Notes under the pieces: generated by a model | The model's input: only the letters and a program-made list of their open reading frames with translations | The model's database searches: none | Told to the model about the DNA's origin: nothing | Assembly (NCBI GenBank): GCA_013203785.1 | Contig: JABMPJ010000188.1 | Span: 1-39,440 of the forward strand | Direction: 5' to 3' | DNA length: 39,440 nt | Source of the DNA: Lentisphaerota bacterium | Lineage (GTDB): Bacteria > Verrucomicrobiota > Kiritimatiellia > UBA8416 > JABMPJ01 | Shown here: positions 16,736-24,639 of the stretch, piece after piece | Layout of the letters: every line of letters starts with the position of its first letter | How positions within the stretch are numbered: the stretch's first letter is position 1 | Translations under genes and position numbers: made by a program

Positions 16736-17644
16736 TCAGGGCCTGTCCCTCTGCCGTACCTCTGCCGTAGGATGCTGTCCGTCCCGGTAGAGCGCACTCC
16801 CATGGCGCAGGGCGAGGCTGTAGCGCCCATCGAGCGACCGGAACGACACCCCATGTTGCGCCGCAATCGAACGTATCACACCGAAAGCCTCGTCTGGCAC
16901 GAAGGTCCCATCCGTGCTCATTTCGTGTCGAAAAGGGTGGTACATCATCACGACCTGGCACCCATCTGCGCGCAGCCGGTCGACCAGTGCATCCAGCGCG
17001 GCCACGCACTGAGCTCGCGCCCCCACTACGGGAGGAGGGAGTTCTTCGCTGTCCGTCTGGTCCAGCAGCCCAGCCAACCGCGGCCACAGGTAGCGGCTGA
17101 CCAGCTCGCCCGTGGCCGTCAGCGGCTTGCGCGTGGGGTGCGTCCGAGGGTTGAGAGGCGCAAACGTGGGCACATCATCCAGGTCCTCGCCGTTCAGAAT
17201 GATCACCGCCACAGTGGCGTCGAACGTCCCGAAGACCTCGATGTAGGCCAGCAGATTCGGTGGCGACCACGTGCCTGCGGATATATTGCCCACCACAACC
17301 GGGCGCGACAGGCGGGCGGTAAGATCGCGCTTCACGATCTCGGTGGCCAGCTCGGCCTGGTCTGTCAGACTCCCACCATTCGGCACGGAGTCACCTAGCA
17401 CGAGAATTCTCAGCTCATGCGCCGCACGCCGGGGGGCGATCGCGTCGGAGCGCATACCATAGCGGTTGAATTTTACCACGCGGCCGAATCGCTTGTACGT
17501 GGTGTTCGGTTTAAACATGTACTCGATGGTCGGGTGCGCCACCGATAGCGGAGGGCTACCCAGCCCCAGCCCCCACCGACAGACGCACTCCACCCCCACC
17601 AACCCCGCCAGAATCACGGCCCCACCGACGACATACTTCTTCAT
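16736..17644 (-). CDS. SGNH/GDSL hydrolase, membrane-anchored, C-terminus frameshifted
   Basis: 302 aa as it now reads. An N-terminal membrane anchor (YVVGGAVILAGLVGVECV) precedes an SGNH hydrolase fold: block I ILVLGDSVPNGG (nucleophile Ser), NGEDLDD in the block III position, and DGQHPT as the catalytic D-x-x-H. Such proteins often O-acetylate or deacetylate polysaccharides in the periplasm. Directly after DGQHPTAE the frame is broken by an 11-bp tandem duplication (16748-16769), so the protein ends in VRQRDRP. Removing one copy restores GQALIAAEMIAALREVTGLEVP ending at 16680. The last helix is lost but the catalytic residues survive, so activity is uncertain. A GTG one codon upstream is an alternative start. 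Confidence 0.82.
   Translation of the reverse strand: MKKYVVGGAVILAGLVGVECVCRWGLGLGSPPLSVAHPTIEYMFKPNTTYKRFGRVVKFNRYGMRSDAIAPRRAAHELRILVLGDSVPNGGSLTDQAELATEIVKRDLTARLSRPVVVGNISAGTWSPPNLLAYIEVFGTFDATVAVIILNGEDLDDVPTFAPLNPRTHPTRKPLTATGELVSRYLWPRLAGLLDQTDSEELPPPVVGARAQCVAALDALVDRLRADGCQVVMMYHPFRHEMSTDGTFVPDEAFGVIRSIAAQHGVSFRSLDGRYSLALRHGSALYRDGQHPTAEVRQRDRP
16748..16769. repeat. 11-bp tandem duplication causing a frameshift
   Basis: The plus-strand unit CCTCTGCCGTA occurs twice in direct succession (16748-16758 and 16759-16769). Eleven bases is not a multiple of three, so the second copy shifts the SGNH hydrolase frame. It looks like a slipped-strand event. Confidence 0.9.
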
Positions 17645-17830
17645 CACACCTCACCCTTAAAGCCGAACGACGCTCCTTCCCGGCGATGCACTCCGCAGCG
17701 GCGGAACTCACCGGCAGGGAGACGGGAGGGACAGACCCTCCGTCACTATAGAAGTCCCGCCATGCCCACAAGAATCGTTGTCTCATAGGGTATTGACACA
17801 AGGCAAGGAACAAGGCCTCCGTTCGTGCCC

Positions 17831-17860
17831 TTGACTCTCTGGCCGACGCTCTTGTAGGAT
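17831..17860 (+). promoter_or_regulatory. Predicted sigma-70 promoter for the GT2 gene
   Basis: TTGACT (17831-17836) and TAGGAT (17855-17860) are separated by 18 bp, ending 27 bp upstream of the GT2 start codon. The rest of the divergent intergenic region (17645-17887) holds a small hairpin GGAGGG-ACAGA-CCCTCC (17725-17741) and no gene. Confidence 0.35.
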
Positions 17861-17887
17861 CGCCATCCGACTATAAGGAAGCACCCA

Positions 17888-18751
17888 ATGGTTACCGTGC
17901 CCATCAGCGTCATCATCCCCACCTGGCGACGCCCAGCCATACTGCTCACGACTCTGAATGCCGTGGCCCATTGCGAGCCTCAACCCGCCGAGGTTGTGGT
18001 TCATATCGACGCTAACGACGACGAGACCGAGGCGGCCCTCGCGGCGGCCCCGCTACCCGTGCGACTCCTGCACACCAAAACCACCCTTGGCCCCGGGGGC
18101 GGCCGAAACCGTCTGATGCAGGCTGCTTCGCACGATATTCTGGTCAGCCTCGACGACGACTCCCGCCCCATTGATAAGGATTTCTTTCGCCAGATCATGC
18201 AATGGACCGACCGCCACCCAGAGTACGCCGCCTTCACGATACCGTCCTGGATCCGCGATGAGACGCCCACCGATGTCTCACATTCCATCACGGAATCCAG
18301 TGGCTTCGAAGGATGCTCCGTCGTCCTGCGCCGCGACGCCGTGATGGCCGTTTCCGGATACATCCCGCTGCGCTATGCCTATGGCATGGAGGAGACCGAT
18401 ATGGCGCTACAGCTTCTCGATGCCGGCTTCGCGCTGGCCCGTGTGAATAGCCCCCACGTCCGACATGACATCAGTCCAGGCCACCATGCCCATCCCGCTG
18501 TGGACCGCGCCTGGCTTGTCAACACCGCCCTGCTGCCATTTCTACGCTACCCGTTTCCCTACATCCTGCTACTCCCATTAAAGGTCCTGCGGAGAATGGC
18601 CTTCAGTCTAAAGTATGGCCGGTTCGGCACGGTCTGCTCCGGTCTGGCATCCATTCCCGGCACGCTCTGGCACTATCGCGAACTGAGAGCCCCCGTGAAG
18701 TGCAGTACTATGCACCGCTATATCAAACTGACGCGGTCCGTTAACCGCTGA
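17888..18751 (+). CDS. Glycosyltransferase family 2 (GT-A fold)
   Basis: 287 aa. It opens with the GT2 start VPISVIIPTWRRPAILLTTL. The metal-binding D-x-D-like element is VSLDDDSRP, after the nucleotide-binding LGPGGGRNRLMQAA. GMEETDMALQLLDAGF carries the catalytic-type acidic E-T-D, followed by RVNSPHVRHDIS. The C-terminal stretch around residues 210-240 is hydrophobic and may sit on the membrane. RBS AAGGAAG is 6-7 nt before the ATG. It begins a rightward run with a CE4-like deacetylase (16 nt gap) and a GT4. Sugar specificity is unknown. Confidence 0.9.
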   Translation: MVTVPISVIIPTWRRPAILLTTLNAVAHCEPQPAEVVVHIDANDDETEAALAAAPLPVRLLHTKTTLGPGGGRNRLMQAASHDILVSLDDDSRPIDKDFFRQIMQWTDRHPEYAAFTIPSWIRDETPTDVSHSITESSGFEGCSVVLRRDAVMAVSGYIPLRYAYGMEETDMALQLLDAGFALARVNSPHVRHDISPGHHAHPAVDRAWLVNTALLPFLRYPFPYILLLPLKVLRRMAFSLKYGRFGTVCSGLASIPGTLWHYRELRAPVKCSTMHRYIKLTRSVNR

Positions 18752-18767
18752 TCCATGGAAGATCGAC

Positions 18768-20162
18768 GTGCTTGCACTTATTTTTGATACAGATCTGAAG
18801 CCATGGGACGCGGCCATCCGGCACGCGGCCCAGGTAGTGCTGGATGAGCTGTGGGAAGAGATAACCTGCCTACCACGTGATGCGTTCAATGAACTCTCAG
18901 ACGAAGAGCGCGGTCGGTTCAAGGCGATTATCTCCTACACCAACCAAGCGCCCGAGGGCGCGCCTCAGACGCCGGTCATTCATCTGCGCCCCAGCGGATT
19001 CTTCGGCCCCGAGTACGGACAGGGCGTGGTGCCGGATGCATCGGGTCTAGCGCTTCTGAATGGGACGCCTGTTCTGTACGGCGATGATGCCGTCGAACAG
19101 AGCACGCGGGGGATCTCAACCGGCGCGGACCTACTGGCCTCGACTTATTTCCTGACCACGCGTTTTGAGGAGCTGTTGCGTCCAGACGTACGCGATAACC
19201 ATGGACGTTTTCCCGGCAGTGAATCACTACCCGCAAGGGCCGGGTTCATTCATCGGCCCATCGTGGATGAGTATGCCGCACAGATTCGCGCCTGGTTGCA
19301 GGCACTGGGGGTTGCACTACCCGCTCGTAAGCGGCGATTCAAACTCCTCCTGACGCACGACGTCGACCTCCTGGGGCGCTATCGGCTGCCCTTCGAGCCT
19401 TTTCGGACACTGGGCAGCGCCTTGCTGGGCCGACAGTCGGTCAAGACGGCGGTCGAGTGTCTGGCAGTACACCTGGGGCGACGACAGGACCCCATGGATA
19501 CCTTTGATGAGATGATGGCTCTCGACGGCCAGGTTGAAGCGGAGGTCTATTACTTCTTCATGGCAGGCGGCTCCTCCCAATGGGATGGGTGGTACCGCAT
19601 CGGCTGGCGACGAACCAAACGGCTGCTGCGCAAGCTGATGGATTCGGGAGCAACAATCGGGCTTCATGCCAGCTATGAAGCGGGGGCCCGACCCACGTCG
19701 ATTGCGGACGAAAAGGCGGCACTTGAGAGGGCCTGTGGATGTGAGATTCGCCACAACCGCCATCACTTTTTGGGCTGGCGTGAGATGCAGGACGGACACG
19801 CGCTCGCCGCCGCCGGCATCAACTGGGACTCCACACTGGGCTATGCTGAGGTCGCCGGCTTCCGGCTGGGTGTGTGCCGACCGATACCGCTGTTTGACCC
19901 GGTTGAGTTGCGGCCTTTAGGAATCGAAGAGCACCCATTGGTACTAATGGAGTGCTCACTGGACCAACCGCACTACATGGGTTTGGATCTACCCGGTGCC
20001 GAAGCCTATGCCCTTGGACTGCTGCGCGAGACGCGAAAGTATGGTGGCGAGTATGTTGTTCTCTGGCATAATAGCTCGTTCGAGAAGGCAGAAGATAATT
20101 ACCTGCCGGCCCTGTATCGCCGTCTGATCGACCATCTGCGCGCGGGAGAGGAGGCGGTCTGA
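18768..20162 (+). CDS. CE4-like polysaccharide deacetylase with long N-terminal domain
   Basis: 464 aa. The first ~190 residues form an N-terminal domain with GTPVLYG and a TTRFEELL segment, typical of large bacterial deacetylase-like proteins in polysaccharide loci. The NodB-like domain begins near residue 190 with LLLTHDVDLLGRYRL (H-D-x-D in place of T-F-D-D), then TIGLHASYEAG (H-x-S-x-x motif), R-x-H-F in RHHFLGWREM, and ends with EYVVLWHNSSFEKAED. The start is GTG with GGAAG 6 nt upstream. It would remove an acetyl group from a sugar in the lipid-linked unit or polymer; substrate and activity are inferred. The catalytic Asp/His set appears present. Confidence 0.85.
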   Translation: MLALIFDTDLKPWDAAIRHAAQVVLDELWEEITCLPRDAFNELSDEERGRFKAIISYTNQAPEGAPQTPVIHLRPSGFFGPEYGQGVVPDASGLALLNGTPVLYGDDAVEQSTRGISTGADLLASTYFLTTRFEELLRPDVRDNHGRFPGSESLPARAGFIHRPIVDEYAAQIRAWLQALGVALPARKRRFKLLLTHDVDLLGRYRLPFEPFRTLGSALLGRQSVKTAVECLAVHLGRRQDPMDTFDEMMALDGQVEAEVYYFFMAGGSSQWDGWYRIGWRRTKRLLRKLMDSGATIGLHASYEAGARPTSIADEKAALERACGCEIRHNRHHFLGWREMQDGHALAAAGINWDSTLGYAEVAGFRLGVCRPIPLFDPVELRPLGIEEHPLVLMECSLDQPHYMGLDLPGAEAYALGLLRETRKYGGEYVVLWHNSSFEKAEDNYLPALYRRLIDHLRAGEEAV

Positions 20163-20208
20163 CCGGAGGGATGATAAGGGATCACTGCCGACCTCAATGA
20201 GAAGAGAT

Positions 20209-21435
20209 ATGAAGAACGTCTTAATGCTTACAAATGGGTTTCCTCCTCATGCCGGCGTAGAGGCTAGCCGCGCCGCACACTTGGCAAAATATCTACCCGA
20301 TTATGGCTGGCAGCCCCATGTCGTATGCAGTCATTGGACCCAGACCAATTGTCCCAAATATGACCCCCATTTTGGCGGGGACCGGGTAAAGAGCTATGTT
20401 GTAGCCACGGTTCCGCCACCCGCAGACCTCTCCCAAGTGCGGTCCCTGTCGGATATTGCCGCCAAGGCGGAGCGATTCCTGAGTGGACACAAGAACCCCT
20501 CGGTGTGGACAGACGCGATTCTGCGACGGGTGAACGAACATCTCCAAACGCATACAATTGATGCTGTGTGGGCGACTTACCCCTTCAGGGCCACGCTCTA
20601 TGCTGCGGATCGGATCAACCGCGCCCATGAGATTCCCTGGATCGCAGATTTTCGGGACATATTTGAGCAATGGACGCCCCGGTCGCAGTGGTGGTTCGAA
20701 AGACGGAACGAGCGGGCTGTCGTTCGTTCTGCATCGAAAATAGTCACCGTGAGTCTGGGGTTGGTCCGCATCCTGGAACAGCGCTACACGCAGAGCGTGG
20801 AGTGCCTGCCCAACGGGTTTGATCCCGAAGAGATGGAAACAGTTGAGGCCAAGAGCGACCCCGGGGCGTTCTCAATCGTTCACACGGGCAGCATCACACC
20901 TCCGGGATCGGTCTTCCGCGCCAGTCCAAGCGATCTCTTCGTTGCGGTCGATAACCTGGCAGCGCGCGGGCTGATCACTCTGGATGAGGTGATGCTGATG
21001 TTTTACGGCGCGACCGAAGATCAGATGAGACCGCACCTCAACGGGTGCGCCTGTTCGCGCATTATCAAGACGGTGCCATGGCTGCCTCGTCACGAGATCT
21101 TCTCCCTGCAGAAGGGCGCCGGTCTACTCTTGCTGCTTGGGGCCCGCATGCCGGGCATCATCACCGCCAAACTCTTTGAGTATCTCTCTTCTGGTCGCCC
21201 AATCATGGTAATACCCCCTGATCATAATGGCGTTGATGATCTACTGAAGAAGACCCGCAGTGGGGCGGCCCTCTCAACCACCGATGAGATTGAGGCCTTT
21301 CTCCTGAAGCACTACCAAGCATGGAAGAGCGGAGCACCCCTGAATGTAGAAATCAATGCCGAAGAGGTCAATCGGTACAGCCGCAAGAAACAGGCGGGGG
21401 TGCTTGCAGGCTGGCTCAATGAGATATCCCGGTAG
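20209..21435 (+). CDS. Glycosyltransferase family 4-like
   Basis: 408 aa GT-B protein. The N-terminus is VLMLTNGFPPHAGVEASRAAHLAKYL, the middle has WIADFRDIFEQW and VTVSLGLVRILEQRY followed by LPNGFDPEEM, and the C-terminal part has KLFEYLSSGRPIMVIPPDHNGV in place of a strict E-x7-E. The ATG at 20209 has GAGAAGAG just upstream; the ATG at 20197 is also in frame. The last ~60 codons and the sequence after the stop are repeated 2.3 kb downstream (23567-23822). It sits at the left edge of the low-GC island. The sugar is unknown. Confidence 0.85.
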   Translation: MKNVLMLTNGFPPHAGVEASRAAHLAKYLPDYGWQPHVVCSHWTQTNCPKYDPHFGGDRVKSYVVATVPPPADLSQVRSLSDIAAKAERFLSGHKNPSVWTDAILRRVNEHLQTHTIDAVWATYPFRATLYAADRINRAHEIPWIADFRDIFEQWTPRSQWWFERRNERAVVRSASKIVTVSLGLVRILEQRYTQSVECLPNGFDPEEMETVEAKSDPGAFSIVHTGSITPPGSVFRASPSDLFVAVDNLAARGLITLDEVMLMFYGATEDQMRPHLNGCACSRIIKTVPWLPRHEIFSLQKGAGLLLLLGARMPGIITAKLFEYLSSGRPIMVIPPDHNGVDDLLKKTRSGAALSTTDEIEAFLLKHYQAWKSGAPLNVEINAEEVNRYSRKKQAGVLAGWLNEISR

Positions 21436-21504
21436 CGAACTGGAGCGGACCACCTGCTGCTGGCCCCGTCTCTGAACTCAGCGCGTGCTCACACCGTTGT
21501 CGGG
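21252..21504 (+). repeat. Left copy of a ~255-bp direct repeat flanking a low-GC island
   Basis: Contains the last 184 bp of the GT4 gene and 69 bp after its stop. It matches 23567-23822 with about 88 % identity by eye in the coding part and one 3-nt indel after the stop. The match ends abruptly at 21504, where low-GC sequence begins. Confidence 0.88.
21478..21504 (-). pseudogene. Fossil of the last codons of an alpha/beta hydrolase gene
   Basis: Read on the minus strand this gives PDNGVSTR and a stop. The intact hydrolase at 23796-24617 ends PDSEVGPR and a stop, in the same position within the other repeat copy. Too short to be more than a relic, but it shows that the duplicated block spanned the junction of the GT4 and the hydrolase genes. 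Confidence 0.55.
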
Positions 21505-21572
21505 CGTTAGTCACCATTGCTGTCACCTCGACATATAGGCGCATATATACGGCTGTCCGGTGCAGCGCCTTG

Positions 21573-22565
21573 TCATGCCTCTTCTAGATCATGATATCCA
21601 TATCTGTTCAGCTTAAATCGCTTCAGATCTTCCTGCGGCGAATGCAAAAGACTACCTCTTTCGATATTGACTTCACCTCCATAGTCATGAGCAATCAATA
21701 AGCCTCCTCGACACCTAACCAGAAACTTCCTGCTTGGATATACTTCAACAACGGTTCCGAATGGTTCATCTCTATATCCAAACTCAACTAAATCCGTCTC
21801 AAATATTGAGGCTCGCCAAATCACAACCTTCTCTCCATTGATAAAGGAAAAGGCCCCGTCAAATGGAGATGTGACAGCCCGAATGAATGCATCAAGCTGA
21901 AATATATCTCTATTCCAGTCTATCAAACCATCATTCGGACTTCTCTTTGGGTAATAAGTTGGCGCAGAATTCTTTTGCTTCTTCAGAGACATGTTCCCGT
22001 TCGACAACTGATCTATGTTTCTCAAAATCAATGTCTTCATCGCCAATACATTTTTGTAGTGCATTGTTTCGCCTGTATCATCAGGCTGAATGCTAAAGAC
22101 AAAGGTGTCTAAGATGTCCCCTGAGTCGATACCGGGATCATACCTGAAGATGTTGGTGAAGAAATGCTTCCGTTGTTCTATCAGAGCCCAATTCATCGGC
22201 GACCGACCGCGACCTACTGGTAAATCATCTGTGCTGCCATGCATGCCAAAGACACCGATGGAGAATGTCTGTAATACTTCTGTTGGAATAAGCCTCTGCC
22301 AGCCTATGACAAAAGCAATGTCTAACTGCAATGTCTTGAAGGTGTCCACATCTTGCTCATCTTTCAAATCATAGCGATTGGCTGAGTAGCAAGTGATGCC
22401 TTGGTTGTGACAGAATGGTGCTATATCCGAATAATCAGCAACTTGGTGAGCTTTACCTTTGTCAGGCGAAATGGTTATCACACAATCAATTTCCGCAACT
22501 CTTTGTAATGACTCCAGAAGAAAGAGTGTTGTCGACTTGCAACCAAATACACCTATTCGTTTCAT
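21573..22565 (-). CDS. Formyltransferase-family protein (sugar N-formyltransferase-like)
   Basis: 330 aa. The N-terminal Rossmann-like formyltransferase domain starts IGVFGCKSTTLFLLESL. The active-site region reads FGMHGSTDDLPVGRGRSP, keeping the catalytic His and the R-G-R loop, with the downstream Asp in PGIDSGDILDTFVF. The Asn two residues before the His in classical Fmt/ArnA enzymes is Gly here. The C-terminal ~110 residues (YYPKRSPNDGLIDWNRDIFQLDAFIRAV) resemble the Fmt C-terminal domain. It probably formylates an amino sugar using N10-formyl-tetrahydrofolate. ATG overlaps the stop of the deacetylase-like gene. Low GC and codon use unlike the neighbours point to acquisition. Confidence 0.85.
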   Translation of the reverse strand: MKRIGVFGCKSTTLFLLESLQRVAEIDCVITISPDKGKAHQVADYSDIAPFCHNQGITCYSANRYDLKDEQDVDTFKTLQLDIAFVIGWQRLIPTEVLQTFSIGVFGMHGSTDDLPVGRGRSPMNWALIEQRKHFFTNIFRYDPGIDSGDILDTFVFSIQPDDTGETMHYKNVLAMKTLILRNIDQLSNGNMSLKKQKNSAPTYYPKRSPNDGLIDWNRDIFQLDAFIRAVTSPFDGAFSFINGEKVVIWRASIFETDLVEFGYRDEPFGTVVEVYPSRKFLVRCRGGLLIAHDYGGEVNIERGSLLHSPQEDLKRFKLNRYGYHDLEEA

Positions 22566-23260
22566 GAGCGTTCCTCTAAATACTCTCTATAGGGTTTGCA
22601 GTTAAGTGACATATGTTGCTGGAATTGCGCTATCCTGTAATCAAGAAACTCATGCAACTTGGATAGTACATCTGAGCTCTCGGTTACCCACCAGATGGGA
22701 TGGATAAGAAGCTGAATGGTTCCCATGTTCCTGAATGGTTCAGAATCGGCTGGGTGACCATATCTAAACTTCCCCTGTGAGTCAGCGAAGTAATTTACCT
22801 GTTCAAAGTACTTCGGCTGATAGGTATGATTCATACCCGCAATCGCATCAGGGTTGTTTAAGTAAAACTCTGATGGCCTATGAATGCTTATATAGTCAAG
22901 CTCAGTGTCAAATACGTTCTCAAATATGCCCTTCTCTTTTATAGCACCATGCTCTACATCGCTATAGATCGTGGGATCAAAGTGAAGGCTGATACGATGT
23001 CCGCGAGACTTGATTGATTCAATCTGTTCACGAGCCTTGTCTTCCAGCAAATTGTAAGATCTCGAAGTCAACAGAAAGAAATACGTTGAGTGAACCCCTA
23101 ACTCATCTTCCACAAGGCTCAGTTGGTGTGCATAACCAACGTCAAAGTCTATATCGTGTCGCAAAATCAATGCTCCTGTCTCTGGGGGTGATTGCGAGAA
23201 GAAAGCTGTCTCGTAACCGCGCTCAAGAAAGCTTTTGATCAGGTTTCTGTATTCTGTCAT
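22562..23260 (-). CDS. Polysaccharide deacetylase-like protein
   Basis: 232 aa. ALILRHDIDFDVGYAHQLSLVEDELG carries the H-D-x-D-x-D motif of NodB-like deacetylases, followed by STYFFLLTSRSYN, HRISLHFDPTIY (a motif-2-like His), ISIHRPSEFYLNNP (motif 3) and QLLIHPIWWV (terminal H). I chose the ATG at 23260 because GAAGG lies 7 nt upstream. The 41 extra codons up to 23383 have no family support. It is translationally coupled to the formyltransferase. A deacetylase exposing an amine for the formyltransferase to cap is an attractive reading (inference). The second deacetylase in the locus (18768-20162) is longer and only distantly similar. Confidence 0.82.
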   Translation of the reverse strand: MTEYRNLIKSFLERGYETAFFSQSPPETGALILRHDIDFDVGYAHQLSLVEDELGVHSTYFFLLTSRSYNLLEDKAREQIESIKSRGHRISLHFDPTIYSDVEHGAIKEKGIFENVFDTELDYISIHRPSEFYLNNPDAIAGMNHTYQPKYFEQVNYFADSQGKFRYGHPADSEPFRNMGTIQLLIHPIWWVTESSDVLSKLHEFLDYRIAQFQQHMSLNCKPYREYLEERS

Positions 23261-23566
23261 TGCTCGACCTTCAGGTTGTTGTCTTCTGACGTCTAACGCA
23301 TACGGCCAGCCCGTGGTGGTTCTGGATGATAGAACTTCTGTATCGTTATCGTCTTTATATGCATGGAGTTCCGTTGGCTCCAATCATTTTCAATGGACGA
23401 ACGAGCCTAGCGAAAAACAGCCTCTGAGGCATGATATTGGGGCGAGTGAGAAGGAAAGTCAAGGGGGGTGACCGAATGCGAGTATTCTCCTTGGAATGTG
23501 AATATGGGGGCGTGCCCTGCACTCAGCCGATAATTTCTTAATTTCACGTGCGACACTCTATTTGCC
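23261..23566. other. Non-coding right shoulder of the island
   Basis: About 300 bp upstream of the deacetylase-like gene. Apart from the promoter-like match at 23434-23462 I see no gene, hairpin or repeat. GC rises towards the host level on the right, and the right direct repeat starts at 23567. Confidence 0.4.
23434..23462 (-). promoter_or_regulatory. Possible promoter for the island genes
   Basis: On the minus strand TTGACT (23462-23457), a 17-bp spacer, then CAATAT (23439-23434). The -10 box is poor and the leader would be about 170 nt, so this is tentative. Confidence 0.25.
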
Positions 23567-23750
23567 GACCAGCAGTGGGGCCGCCCTCTCAACCACCGTG
23601 GAGATTGAACCCGTTCTCCTGAAGCACTACCAGGCATGGAAGAGCGGAGCACCCCTGAAAGCAGACATCAATGCCGAGGAGGTGAATCGGTACAGTCGCA
23701 AGAAACAAGCTGGCACGCTTGCAGGCTGGCTGAATGAGATATCCCTGTAG
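23567..23750 (+). pseudogene. Truncated 3' remnant of a GT4 glycosyltransferase gene
   Basis: Encodes SSGAALSTTVEIEPVLLKHY onward to the end AGTLAGWLNEISL and a stop, matching the last ~60 residues of the intact GT4 at 20209-21435 (about 50 of 60 identical). The upstream 350 codons are absent; low-GC island sequence replaces them. No start codon or RBS makes sense, so this is a relic rather than a small gene. Confidence 0.85.
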
Positions 23751-23822
23751 CGGGATGGCGCAGACGAACGGCCACCGGTGCCACCGTCTCTCAATTCAGC
23801 GCGGACCCACCTCGCTGTCGGG
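23567..23822 (+). repeat. Right copy of the ~255-bp direct repeat
   Basis: Pairs with 21252-21504. Besides the glycosyltransferase remnant it includes the stop and final codons of the convergent alpha/beta hydrolase (23796-23822). The match begins sharply at 23567. Confidence 0.88.
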
Positions 23823-24617
23823 AAGTCGCTGTTCCAGAAGCCACTCGAAAAGCTCGGGTGTCCTGTAGGCCTGCGTCCATACGTCGTGCCCGCCGTCCGC
23901 ATACTCGGTGTACTTCACGGGTGATCCAACCGCACGAAGCGCCTTGACCATCTTGCGCGACGCCTTGACCGAGATGGCCTCGTCCTGTTCCCCATGAAAC
24001 ACCCAGATCGGAAGCTGCCGAATTGTTTTTGCCCCGGAGGTGCGACCACGCCCGCAGATGGGAACAATCGCGGCAAAGCGATTTGGATGTGCCATGGCAA
24101 AATTCCAGACCGCAAAGCCCCCCATGCTGCATCCGGTCAGGTAGATACGCTGGCGATCGATCCGGTAGCGCCGCATCACCATGGACAGCAATGCGTCCAA
24201 GCGCCTCTCCTGGCCGGAGAACGTCCAATCATCATCCCTGGGGCATTGGGGGGCGACGATCACAAAGGGGAGATCCACCTCGCGTGCTCGCCGGGGCAAT
24301 CCCTCGGCCGCGACCCGGTCCAGATCATCCCCCGACTCGCCCGACCCGTGCAGAAATAGGATGAGCGGCCAAGCCGCCTCGGATTCCTGGTAGGCCGCAG
24401 GCAGGATGACCAGATAGCCGCTCTCAACCACATGACTATTGGTGAGTCTCACGCGCTGGTAGTGACGCACCTCCCTGCCATCCGGAGAGATCACGGGGGG
24501 ACGAGGCTCACTATCCGCTTGTTCCAGGGGATCATCGGCGCGCAGGCCGCGCCGTCCCAGGAGCACCACCAGTAGACCGAGCACCACCAGCCCCCCAATC
24601 CCAAGCAACCATCTCAT
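23796..24617 (-). CDS. Alpha/beta hydrolase (esterase, PHB depolymerase/feruloyl esterase-like)
   Basis: 273 aa. A single N-terminal hydrophobic helix (LLGIGGLVVLGLLVVLLG) acts as signal anchor. The hydrolase core has the oxyanion region LILFLHGSGESGDD, nucleophile Ser in TGCSMGGFAVWNFA, Asp in PIWVFHGEQDEAIS and His in YADGGHDVW, so the triad is intact. RRYRIDRQRIYLTGCSMGG matches the secreted esterases related to PHB depolymerase and prolyl oligopeptidase. The ATG at 24617 with GAGGGAAG upstream is preferred over the longer ORF to 24728, which would overlap the methyltransferase. It lies 22 nt behind the methyltransferase gene in the same operon. It may remove ester groups from the polysaccharide in the periplasm (inference). 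Confidence 0.87.
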   Translation of the reverse strand: MRWLLGIGGLVVLGLLVVLLGRRGLRADDPLEQADSEPRPPVISPDGREVRHYQRVRLTNSHVVESGYLVILPAAYQESEAAWPLILFLHGSGESGDDLDRVAAEGLPRRAREVDLPFVIVAPQCPRDDDWTFSGQERRLDALLSMVMRRYRIDRQRIYLTGCSMGGFAVWNFAMAHPNRFAAIVPICGRGRTSGAKTIRQLPIWVFHGEQDEAISVKASRKMVKALRAVGSPVKYTEYADGGHDVWTQAYRTPELFEWLLEQRLPDSEVGPR

Positions 24618-24639
24618 ATTCTTCCCTCGCGATAGAGCA

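Larger units (their letters stand above)
21505..23566. other. Low-GC inserted island with two sugar-modification genes
   Basis: Lines counted by hand are about 42-43 % GC against 53-75 % in the neighbouring glycosyltransferase genes. It carries two overlapping leftward genes (deacetylase-like, formyltransferase) and AT-rich flanks. It is bounded exactly by the two diverged direct repeats. No integrase, transposase or short target-site duplication is visible, so homologous integration is more likely than transposition. Confidence 0.75.

Noticed and set aside
23260..23383. 41-codon N-terminal extension of the deacetylase-like gene
   Set aside because: ATG 23260 has a good RBS and the extension has no family similarity.
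21505..23566. Transposon or IS origin for the low-GC island
   Set aside because: No transposase, integrase, terminal inverted repeats or short target-site duplication; the flanks are long diverged direct repeats instead.
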